DNA of 64,000 nt, taken from contig NC_092801.1 of the NCBI RefSeq assembly GCF_918797505.1, positions 13,950,001-14,014,000 of the forward strand, given 5' to 3'. Source of the stretch: Bemisia tabaci (Eukaryota > Arthropoda > Insecta > Hemiptera > Aleyrodidae). A program made the translations under genes and the position numbers. Shown here one piece after another: positions 52,620-62,803 of the stretch; positions within the stretch are counted from its first letter, which is position 1, and every line of letters starts with the position of its first letter. The notes below the pieces were generated by a model. The model did not search any database and was not told where the DNA came from. It worked only from the letters and a program-made list of their open reading frames with translations.

Positions 52620-54460
52620 ATTGTAAAAACGTCCACTAAGATTCCAGGAATGCGAACAGAGTTGGTGAATAGGTTTGTCCGCTTCCTTTTCCAGACACGT
52701 TGTTACTCCATCTCAAACTCAGCTCCTTGAATTTTGACTTGATAATTTCTAATTTTGCTAATTTTGAAGACCCAACCATGGTCTTAAATTCTTGAATTTT
52801 GCGGTGGCTAACGGTTTGGTTACTTAATCGGCTAGCTGATCACCGGTTGGAACATATTTCACATTTATTAGCCCATTTTCTACCTGTTCTCTAGAAAAAA
52901 TGATACTTTACATCTATATGTTTTGATCTTTTGTGGCTACTTGGATTCTTTAACAGAACTTCGATAGCTTTCAATCGGATATTAGAAAGATAACTGATCA
53001 AAATATGCGTGCCAAGTGTCATGCTCGCGTTTCCTTTTATTTCTTCGTAAAATAACCGAGGGTGAAGATTCATTAAATTTTACTTCAAATGAGTCTACGG
53101 CTACGATCCTGAGACAAAAGCACAGTCCTCAAATGGATTGCACCCTGGATATCATGAATATATTCCTCGAGGTACAACGATTATAGAAGAAACTGACCAG
53201 GGAAACTTTATAACGCTCTATCAGGTGAATACGTCCTGAATAATTGCGGGCAAGCGGTGACTGGATGTTCCATCATGATAATGCTCGCCGGCCACAGTTT
53301 TCGGGAAGCACAGCATCCTACATACCGCATCCTCCTAAAGTCCAGATTTAGCTCCCTGCGACTTTTGTCTGTTTCCTTAGCTTACGTTTCAACTCGATAG
53401 AGGAGATCAAAGTATACACTTAGAGAGCGCTGAAGGATATATTCAAAGGAGAGTTATTTTGACGAGTCCACTTGAATTTTGACTTGTTAATTTCTAATTT
53501 TGCTAATTTTGAAGACCCAGCTCTGGTCTTAATTTCTTGAATTTTGTGGTGAAAACGGTTTGGTCAGTAAATCGGCTAGCTGATCACTTGTTAGAACATA
53601 TTTCACATTTATTAGCACTTTTTTTACCTGTTCTCTAGAAAATGATACTTTACATCTATGTGTTTTGATCTTCCCTGCAACTTTTGTCTGTTTCCTTAGC
53701 TTACATTTCAACTCGATAGAGGAGAGCAAAGAAAACACTTAGAGAGCGCTGAAGGATATATTCAAAGGAGACTTATTTTGACGAGTCCACTTGGATTTTT
53801 TGACGACAACACTTGCATTTTGACTTGCTAATTTCTAATTTTGCTAATTTTGAAGATCCAGCCCTGGTCTTAATTTCTTGAATTTTATTGTGGATAACGG
53901 TTTGGTCAGTAAATCGGCTAGCTGATCACCTGTTGGAACATATTTCACATTTTTTAGCCCTTTTTCTACCTGTTCTCTAGAAAAATGATACTTTACATGC
54001 ATGTGTTTTGATCTTTCGTGACTACTTGGATTCTTTGCAATACTTATGTAACCGGTGTTGTCTTCATAAATGAAAATGGGAGTTATTGCAGTCATATTAA
54101 TACTACTCAGAAACGATTTCAACCAAAGAGCTTCCCTGACAGCTTCAAAAAGCGCCATATACTCTGATTCAGTGGATGAGGTAGCCACAGAGTTTTGCTT
54201 TTGGTATTCCAACAAATGGTACAGTTTTCAAATAATTGAAATAAGAAGCCTGTCGTGCTCTTTCTATCGTTTTCATCTGTTGCCCAATCAGAATCACAGT
54301 GACCACTCAAGATATCAGTAAATATTAGTTTCTTTGTATAGGTCAATTTCAAATTCCTTGAGCCTTATAGGTATCGTAACACCCTTTTCAAGTACTGCCA
54401 CAAGATCTTAATGTTCTTGCTTGTATATTTGCATGAAATACTTATTGCAGCGCACAAATC

Positions 54461-55460
54461 GGCCAAGGCAACTAGCAGGACCCTGCCGTCGTGCAACCCG
54501 AAGTTGGACCGTGCTCCTTAACTTTGTACTATTGACACATTCTGTACAGGGTGTTAGAAAAATCCCCTCCCCCTCTAACTTTTCCCCAAATTGAGATAGA
54601 GATTTGAAAATTGGTGGACGTTCCTAGGTCAAAGGGAGCTACTTTTTGACCCCCCCCCCCAAAACAAAACATTTTGGGGAGCTCCCTCCTTTGGGGGGTA
54701 GCGGACCACAACTTTTTTTTCAAATGGAAAGACCCCCTGTGTGATACCTCGTTCGAAAGAGCATAAAAAAAGAAAAATTTTCGCGCAAACTCGAAGTCAA
54801 TATCTCAAACCGTTTCAACATGGCGGCCGGTAAAAGTTAAAAATGGCCTAAAATTGGCACCCCGGCTATTTGCTCATGGATGTGCTTGAAACTCGGTATT
54901 TGGGGGTATTTTGGCACGAGAAAAACGAATTCGACGTTCGATTTTTTAAAAAAAAATTCAAATTTTCAAAACGGCGGCCGGTTAAGGTTCAAAATGGCCG
55001 AAAATGGACAAAATCGATTTTTTGCCGACGGATTCGCCAGAAACTCGGTATCTGGGAGTACCGTGGCAGGAAAAAAACGAATTCGACTTTCATTTTTTTG
55101 TTTTTTAAAAAACAACCACGTTTTTCCAAAATGGCGGATTAAAATAACACCCTTTTTAAAGTTAGAAGACACATTTTTATCGCTCCCGTTAAGATGGAGA
55201 ATTCTGAAGCTGAGACTTGAAATCTGACAGGGACACTTTTTCAATACCAGTGCTCGCGATAAAATAATCGACGTCTTGAAAAGATCGCTCTTTATTAGCA
55301 AAATTCCCCTTCATTTTTGGATCAGGAACATCCACAAATACCAATAAAAGGGACCTTTTAAAATCATAACATGCCTGAATTAACAAAATTGCAGATACCT
55401 CAAATGCTTGATCTCTGGACGACTGAAACATTTTAACCCCCCTGGTACCTACCCGGTTTT
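54461..55460. other. Foldback fragment with CAGGGTGTT end; no gene
   Basis: GTACAGGGTGTTAGAAAAAT at 54544 resembles a Tc1/mariner-type foldback end. GATACCTCGTTCGAAAGAGC at 54743 and the following A-rich stretch match 19700 and, inverted, 21125. ATGGCGGCCG-like words recur at 54820, 54970 and 55128 with AGAAACTCGGTATYTGGG, suggesting ~130-bp internal repeats. No opposite terminus was found. Confidence 0.5.
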
Positions 55461-55792
55461 TAATGACAAAGTTACAACAAATCCGTAACAGTTTTTAGAC
55501 AAACGAACAAACATTTTTCAAGTTTAGTTAAGTTGACGGGCAGCCTTTTAAGGAGGAGGCGGACATTAACTTTCCTCCAAATTTTCTAGCCAAGCATTAA
55601 GCATTCGAATATTGTTTTCTGAAAATTTTGAAAAAGCTCAACTATTTCAACTTTTTTCCTTTTTAATGCAAAAAAAAAAACAGATTTATCGATGTCATCG
55701 ACTGCAGGGATGTGAATCAGATGGATTATTGTGCGAAGAAGATCCTTATCACAGTGTGTCCCGATTAGGGGACATCTTATCAACTATCCACC

Positions 55793-56243
55793 ATGATTCC
55801 TGATCAGATTACATTGAATGAGTTTGTCTGCCGAAAAGGTAAGTTACCGATCAGACAAAGTTTTTCCTCCTGATTTCATTAGTTTCGTTGTGACATCCGC
55901 GAGTTACCAAATAGCTTATTAGAGCAGTTCATTATTGAAAATTCAGTGTTTTAAAATCAATTTTTGGCGATTGTTTTTTCTCACGTGTGCGATATTCGAG
56001 AGTTTTCGTTAATTTCTTTACGTATCACGTAATTACGTGGTTTTAAGTGACTGTTTCTACGACTTGTGCTTTCCTCCTCTCTCGATAACAGCGCTTACCA
56101 TGGCTCCTCGACCCAACGAAGAAAAAGTGGACATGGTATACTGTTACGCCCAAGCGAACACAAATTTACACGAGGCTGTTCGTTTGTTCAATTTGCTTCA
56201 CCCCGAACGCCCATCTTCCAGAGTCTACGTTCGAGACCTAATT
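55793..56243 (+). pseudogene. Mirror copy of transposase exon 1, intron and HTH-coding start (left arm)
   Basis: Exon 1 at 55793-55838 (ATG, 15 codons plus one base, MIPDQITLNEFVCRK) ends at donor GTAAGTTA. The intron 55839-56091 ends CTCTCGATAACAG. Exon 2 reads on in frame through ALTMAPRPNEEKVDMV to VYVRDLI. Past 56243 the arm ends and the frame runs into unrelated sequence. It would encode only a truncated N-terminal helix-turn-helix peptide. Compared with the right arm it has R for G in HPERPSSR. Confidence 0.75.
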
Positions 56244-57479
56244 AAAAAAAACAAAAACCTAAAAAGAGAACAAATAAAAAATCGAATAAGGGTTTCCTCC
56301 ACCTGAAAATTGTCAGCAACGGATATTAATGAGTAATCTTACCTTTGTAATTGTTGATCAAGTGTTCAAACTGATAGCCCATCGCTGTCCGACAGTGTTA
56401 GAGCCGCATTTCAAAGGCTTGCCTTACATTTTGTGACATTTCTGGCGTTACTTATCCACACTCGTCTAGTTTCCTCTGCCTAAGTTCTGCAAGATTAGCC
56501 GGTGTGGTCTGGTAGATGACGCTTATAAGGTGTCCCCATAAGAAAAAGTCCAGAGGTGAGAGGTCAGGAGATCTTGGTGGCCATTCGATGGGACCTCTTC
56601 TGCCGATCCACCTGCCAGGAAACTCATTGTGCAGATACGCTCTGACAGCCAGAGCGTAATGCGGGGGTGCTCCGTCTTGTTGGAAGATCGGGTCGATCGA
56701 AATCTTCATCACCGTCTTCGATGATTTGTACCACATTGGGAATGACACCGTCTTGTAATAACTCCAGATTAGTAGGACCATCCAAATTTCCTTCAATGAA
56801 GAATGGACCAACTACCTTATTATTGAAAATTCCTGCCCAAACATTCCATTTCTGGGGATACTGCACTGAAAAAAAATAATGATATTTTCAACCCCAGGCG
56901 GCGTTGTTTGAACCATTGCATTTAGTAATTTTGGGTGACAAATCAATTGCGGGTTAATGTAAACAAGGTGAAAAAGCTTACTTTGACTAATTTGGAATAG
57001 TAATGCCAAGTATTCAGATACTTCCCTCAACACATGCAAGTGTTTCGACTTGACAGTTAGAATTCTTGATTCTACTATTTCTCACGAGTAAAATCAATCC
57101 TTTGAAAATGTTAATTTAACGTATCAAAGGGTAGTAATTTTGAGAAATGTTTGTAGAAAATTGCCTAATTTGATAAATTGTAAAGAAAAAACAAGGAGAA
57201 ACATCCAACATGAATATGTTGGAAAAGCGTGCCGAACAACTGAAATTTCGGAGACATGAGCTTGAATGAATCGCTGAACCAAGAGCTAATAATATCAGTT
57301 GTTTTGATATGGCATTCTATCATGGAGTAATGCATAGGGCTCATTTTGTATAGTCAATGGGTACGAAGCACCCATTGAAGTGCGGCGGGAAAAAATATTC
57401 TAGATTCAAATCGCTCTAGCGTAAAAAAGGGTTTTTGAAGGATCTGTCAAATGAAATAATACGGTTTTGACCGGAAAAT

Positions 57480-57945
57480 GACCCGAGACACCCCTTGCAT
57501 GAGCATCAAAGACAACGGGTCCGCCTGAAATCTCGCAAGAGTTTCATTGATTGCACGGAAGAACTCTCCACAACCCCGAAAGAACGGCGACTGAACTTGT
57601 GGAAAAATTCAGTACCACACTCGAAGATAGAACCACTAGAGGAGGGATCTCTTGGCCTTAACCTGACCTTCGGGACGTGGAAGTCTCTTAATCGGTTACG
57701 AACAGCTGTAACACGGTGTAAATCAAACTTGCTGAGGTGGGGTTTCGCTGAGAACGAACTATGCGAGTGTGGGGCAAAGCAAGACTACAACCACCTTCTA
57801 ATCTGCCCTAACATGACTAAAACCTGCACAAGGGACGATATTTTTAGTGTAAATGACGAAGCAATCTATGTTGCAAATTATTGGTCAGGGAAAATCTAAT
57901 TTAATCTTATTGGTGCTATCGGACACGGAAGAAGAAGAAGAAGAC
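57480..57945 (+). pseudogene. 5'-truncated non-LTR retrotransposon, C-terminal fragment with GAA tail
   Basis: The translation WKSLNRLRTAVTRCKSNLLR, then LCECGAKQDYNHLLICP, is the post-RT zinc-knuckle end of a LINE (W..LNR.R.G..R....L..WG....CECG..Q...HL...CP). The frame stops at 57897. A (GAA)n microsatellite at 57928-57943 marks the 3' end. About 470 bp remain. It differs from the LINE at position 1 and from the fragment at 21895, so three LINE lineages are present. The 600 bp before it (56880-57479) show nothing recognisable. Confidence 0.72.
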
Positions 57946-58217
57946 CGGAAAATGTTCTCAAGGGTTTCCAATCAGCAGTTCATTCAGTTTTTTGGTAAAA
58001 CACCATCAGGGCTTGCCACTATAACGGTTCAAAGACAAAAAAAACGGATCCGAGGAAAAAATATTTAGACGGCCCATTGAATAGCATTGGTTTATCGGTG
58101 TGCTGTACTATGGTACATCCAAGTGATTTCAAAAAGCGAGCCCTACTGGCACGCTTAACTAGATCATACGCACATTTAGAACCGTTGTTATTCAGCAAGG
58201 CATGTGGCCTTCTTTCA

Positions 58218-58298
58218 AATTTTGACCTACCAATCGGGATTTGAACCTGGGACCTGCCTATCACGAATCGAATGCGCTACCTATTGAGCCAACGGGGC
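58218..58298 (-). mobile_element. tRNA-derived SINE head
   Basis: On the minus strand, A box TTGGCTCAATAGG and B box GGTTCAAATCCC are present. GATAGGCAGGTCCCAGGTTC is shared with the copy at 6985-7053. The acceptor stem is not complementary. Confidence 0.6.
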
Positions 58299-59904
58299 TT
58301 CTGATTGAGCGCTGAGAATTTGAGCTATGTAGGTGATAGAATTATGTTCGATTATTTTTATTGTTAAATATGCGTGAGAGCGAAAGGCTAAATATTTTTT
58401 TGGACTTAGAAAAACTGCATATGAGTAAAAAATAATATGTATCATAAATATTTTAAAAATGGTATACTTTCTAAATTACCTTTATTATACATGAATATTT
58501 AATAAAAAATAAATTTTAATATTTTGTCGCCTGTTTCTTCCTTTTTCGGTTTTTTAATTTTATAATAACGTGCATCAATTTTTTTAAAAAATGTTTAGAA
58601 CACCTTAGATAAAGGTAGATTTTCAAAAAATCATTAGACATGAAAAAACTCTGGTTTATTCGTTTAAAACACGTGTTTTGTATGTAGTTTTCTTCGTTTA
58701 AAGAGGTGGCGCTGTAAATTTAATTTTTTTTTCAAGGTCCGCTCGGAGTATTCTCAGTATCAGAGCCATAAAATAAGAATAATAATAAAGAGCATAATTT
58801 AATTCATATTTTTTTAAAACATGGTGTTCAAAGTTCAGAACTTTATATTTTAATAAGAGCTTCATATTACAAATAATCGTTTCATAAAAAGTAAGTATGC
58901 AAATCGCATCCTAATTTTTTTAAAAGGTTTTTGCTTTTCTTTTGAAATATCTACCTTTTTTCGTGTATCAACATTTCCTGGCATGGGAACTAGGCATGAA
59001 GACTAGGATTTTATTTGTATGCATAAAATTAATCTCATGATTTGTGCAAAGGATTTAAAAGAGGATAAACATTTGTTGACTTTCAAAGAAAAACAATTAA
59101 AGGATAGGAGTGATGGGATGACAAATAGCGCCCACTGTTGTTTGCCTAACTCTTCATTTGGAGGCGTTTTTGAGAATTGGTTAGTTTTGTCATGGGAACG
59201 GAGTTCCCCATGATATTACAATCGTTCCGTTGCTATCGCTTTGGGATTCCCTATACCTCTGCGACCTTGAGCGTTTCGCCCAGTCTCCGATTTTTGGTTG
59301 ATTTTCCGATGTATCAAAAACCGTTGTATTTTTTAGCCAATCATGTCTCTACGTCAAGTTGTGCTGATTTGTAAAATTCGCTTTCAGCGAGTTTTTTTCC
59401 ACCTTGAGATGTCGTGTCTGCCTGGTAAATCTGCGCAGAACCACGAAGTTCCGTTTTTGGGCAAATTCTTTTTTTTTTTTGGAGGTTCTGATTGGTTATT
59501 TTTCGCCATCAGTTCTCTGTTCGTTGGTGCAAAAGATCGCCTACCTCGGTGTTCTTGAGAAGCCGCCATTATCCCACCTCAAATTTGAAAAATAGAAGTA
59601 AAGAAATAATAACCATTGTACAAGGTGGAAAATTGTTCTGCAGGACTCGTTACGGATAAAGAAGTCAAAATCAGAGCTCGATTGATTGATTTAATTCATG
59701 GATACGCAAATATTGCCTTAGCTCAACTGCCGCGATCGGAATGCATGCTAGGATGAACCTCGAGACGCATTAAAACAGTGCGAACCATGGCTCCTACAGC
59801 AATACAGCAATGCGCTTCATATCATCCCAAAAGCAGTCTCTTGTGATAAGTCCCGCCCATTGCTTGAGTCTTTTGTATGCTATTTTTACTCTCGCTCACG
59901 TGGA

Positions 59905-59995
59905 TCCGTTATAGCCTAGTTGACTAAACCGCCTCGTATTTTTGATTCGGTGCGGGCACCCGGCGATCGGGAGTTCGATACCCGACGATGGGACC
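59905..59995 (+). mobile_element. tRNA-like SINE head, different family
   Basis: A-box-like TATAGCCTAGTTGACTAA and B-box-like GGAGTTCGATACCC. A GC-rich stem GGGCACCCGGCGATCGGG lies between them. Probably a SINE; it is too long and mismatched for a tRNA gene. Confidence 0.5.
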
Positions 59996-60830
59996 TACTT
60001 TTTAATGGTTGTATTGAATGTTTTAGACTAATCATCAAAAAATAATTAATAGTAGATGATAAATGTACGAACATTTTCTCGTGAGTTAATATGTTAAACA
60101 AAAATACTGGAATATACCTTCTTCATATAATCAGCCACATGTTCCCCCAAATTAATGACGTTATTTTCTTTTTTCAATAAAGTTAATTTGCATTCAACGT
60201 TCGTAAGTTAAGCAAAAAGTACCTATTGATACAACTAGAAAGACATGAAAATAGTATGTCTAACATTTCAGTTGTTTTTTTTTTATTTATTTTTTGTTTT
60301 TTTGTTTTTTCAATAAAACAAATTGACTGGGACTAGAATCATCGTATCTCTGAAGACAAAAGCTAAGTTTTTTGATACAGAAATACTAATATATTCATCC
60401 TTTATATAATCAGGGAGATGTTGACCCAAATTTTGATGTATATTTTCTCTGTTCGCCCAAATTAATGATGGTATTTTCTTTTTTCAATAAAATTAATTTA
60501 CATTCTACGTTCTTAAAGCAATATTTTCTCCAAAATTCAGCAAAAAATAACAATTTATACCTACGCAAAAAGTAAATAAATAAATAAAGCAATGACATGA
60601 AAGTAGTATAGGTAGTACACATCTAACATTTCGGTTACATCTATTTGAATGAAAAAAATGGCAACTTAGGAAGCACAAAGGTCACTTATGATGCGTATTT
60701 GGGCATATGCGTAGAGTAAAAATATCATAGTTTACGCCGAAAAAACGAAACTGAAAGTTAAATGCGTTAACTTCCAAAAACCATACATAATCCAACGAAA
60801 ATAAATAATTGGTAAATAACAGCTTTCTTG

Positions 60831-62257
60831 TACAGGGTGTTTCAGACCACCCGTACCAGGCCTTTTTGTCGGTTGGTTTAGGTCGTACGAAGTCGAAGAC
60901 TGCGGGGTTGAATAGGGAATTGACCCCAAGGAATCCGAATTTTGTGGTCCCGAAACCCCCCCACACCCCCTTGGGGGGTAAAGGGGGGGTCACGATGCTA
61001 AAAGTCACGGTTCCCGACCGAATTGCGGATTGATCGCATCAGATTTGAAAAGCACGGAAAATTTCACTTGGAATTGACCCCTAAAAATCCAAAATCGGAC
61101 CATCCAAGGCCCAAAAATGATCCCCTAAAGCGGGGGACAGTACCCCCCTTAATGATTTCTTTTTGGTCTCAAAATTGACGTAAATTCTCCAGAAAAAGAC
61201 GGTTCCCCAAGTAATCGACCTAGAGAAATCCAAATTTCATGGTCCCGAAGCTCCTCTAGCGCCCCTTCGGGAGTAAACGGGGGGGCCCAATTTTAAAAAT
61301 CGGGGCTCCTTTTCGAATCGCAAATTGATTGCATCCAAATTGAGGAGCAGAACACATTTACATCTTAAGTGACTCCTAAGAGTTCTAATAGACCCCCTGA
61401 ACGGCAGAAAGTAACTAACTGAGGAGGGGGGCTTCGCCCCCGCCTAAAATTTCTCAAGATTCCTCAATGGTCGCAAAATTGACGTCGATTCTCCAGAAAA
61501 AGACGGTCTCCCATGTAATCGACCCCGAGGAGCTCAGGGAACATGAAATTTAGAGTCCTCGGGGTCGATTACATGGGAAACTGTCTTTTTCCGGAGAATC
61601 GAAGTCAATTTTGCGACCAAAGAGGAATTGAGAAATTTTTGGCGGGGGCGAGGCCCCCTTCCTCAGGGGATTACTTTCTGCCGTTCAGGGGGGTCAATTA
61701 GAACTCTTAGGAGTCACTTAAGATGTAAATGTGTTCTGCTCCTCAATTTGGATGCAATCAATTTGCGATTCGGAAAGGAGCCCCGATTTTTAAAATTGGG
61801 CCCCCCCCCGTTTACCCCCCAAGGGGAGCTGGAGGAGCTTCGGGACCACGAAATTTGGATTTCTCGAGGTCGATTACCTGGGAGACGGTCTTTTTCTGGG
61901 GAATTTACGTCAATTTTGAGACCAAAGAGAAATCATGGAGGGGGGTACTGTCCCCCGCTTTACGGGATCATTTTTGGGCCTTGGATGGTCAGATTTTGGA
62001 TTTTAAGGGGTCAATTCCACGTGAAATTTTCCGTGCTTTTCAAATCTGATGCGATCGATCCGCAATTCGGTCGGGAACCGTGACTTTTAGCATCGTGACC
62101 CCCCCTTTACCCCCCAAGGGGGGGTGGGGGGGTTTCGGGACCACAAAATTCGGATTCCTTGGGGTCAATTCCCTATTCAACCCCGCGGTCTTCGACTTCG
62201 TACGACCTAAACCAACCGAGAAAAAGGCCTGGTACGGGTGGTCTGAAACACCCTGTA
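60831..62257. mobile_element. 1.43-kb palindromic foldback flanked by TA
   Basis: Arms 60831-61531 and 61557-62257 (701 bp each) are reverse complements around a 25-bp loop. The ends read TACAGGGTGTTTCAGACCAC and its inverse, with TA at both outer edges, as expected for a Tc1/mariner-type target. Arms differ at scattered positions and in C-run lengths. No transposase, so it depends on enzymes supplied elsewhere. Confidence 0.88.
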
Positions 62258-62803
62258 TGCAAAGAAAAAAAAATTAAAAATGTTAAAAAAGAGATGTCGA
62301 CACAAAATTACATAGCCCCTTCAATTCTGAAGATACTACAAACGAGCTGTACCTTAAAATTTTCATATCCCAGAAGGAAAAGTTCCCATGACGAATATTG
62401 CTATCGCTAGCGATTGCAAAAACCAACTTGTTACTATTTGTAATTCGTTATGGTTCGGCAATTATATTTTTCGGTATAACTTAGCAAACGGTAGAACAAA
62501 CTATTGCAATTATTGTCTTAATACTTTATTTCACTTTGTTTTAAACAATTTCTTCTGGTCACTAAAACTCTTTGAGATTTATTAAATCCACTCGTATCTT
62601 TGTTGGTGTAACCACACAAATTATTCCATCAACTGATTGGATGGTCATTTTAAGCAACTTGTCATTTCTGGTTTTAACACATGTCTCTTCTGTTAAATTA
62701 GATAATCCGCTATCGTCAAGTTAAAGCCACAGGGAGTTAAATTAAACATTTTGCAGCTACCATTCCACATTAGTTAAAAAAAGTAAAACTTTCTTTTTCA
62801 GTG
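62258..62803. other. Right flank of the nested insertion, no gene seen
   Basis: AT-rich unique sequence between the palindrome and the CAGTG junction. No motif recognised. Confidence 0.45.

Larger units (their letters stand above)
50455..54460. repeat. ~4-kb palindrome: ~1.97-kb arms, 69-bp loop, made of Copia RNase H DNA
   Basis: The left arm 50455-52441 and right arm 52511-54460 are reverse complements at roughly 97-98% by eye. Arm differences include base changes, small indels and 19-bp repeat number (7 against 5), so the right arm is not a sequencing duplicate. Each arm holds three copies of the RNase H tail (HVKYHFSREQVEKG to TGDQLADLLTKP) at about 50918-51040, 51245-51370 and 51990-52100 in the left arm. 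They are spaced by repeats beginning CTCCTTTGAATATATCC. Transcription through it would give a long hairpin RNA. Confidence 0.92.
57946..60830. other. No gene; two tRNA-like SINE heads, AT-rich
   Basis: Apart from the SINE heads at 58218-58298 and 59905-59995, the region is AT-rich. A ~110-bp direct repeat (TTTTCTTTTTTCAATAAA and flanks) lies at 60165-60200 and 60474-60505. ORFs near 59180-59560 have no recognisable domain. Confidence 0.45.
56864..62803. mobile_element. 5.9-kb CACTG/CAGTG-ended insertion inside the transposase
   Basis: The left junction is CACTGAAAAA at 56864 and the right junction TTTTTCAGTG ending 62803, with TG on both outer sides. Removing 56864-62803 and one TG puts the two transposase halves in the same frame (HETHTQ YPQKW). 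This supports a transposition event with a 2-bp duplication rather than an intron, because the junctions are not GT-AG. CACTG ends are typical of CACTA-type (CMC) elements, which make 2-3-bp duplications, but no CACTA transposase was seen inside. The contents are other nested repeats. Confidence 0.6.

Noticed and set aside
56864..62803. A 5.9-kb intron in the transposase
   Set aside because: The boundaries are CACTG/CAGTG with TG on both sides, not GT-AG, and precise removal of one TG copy is needed to keep frame.
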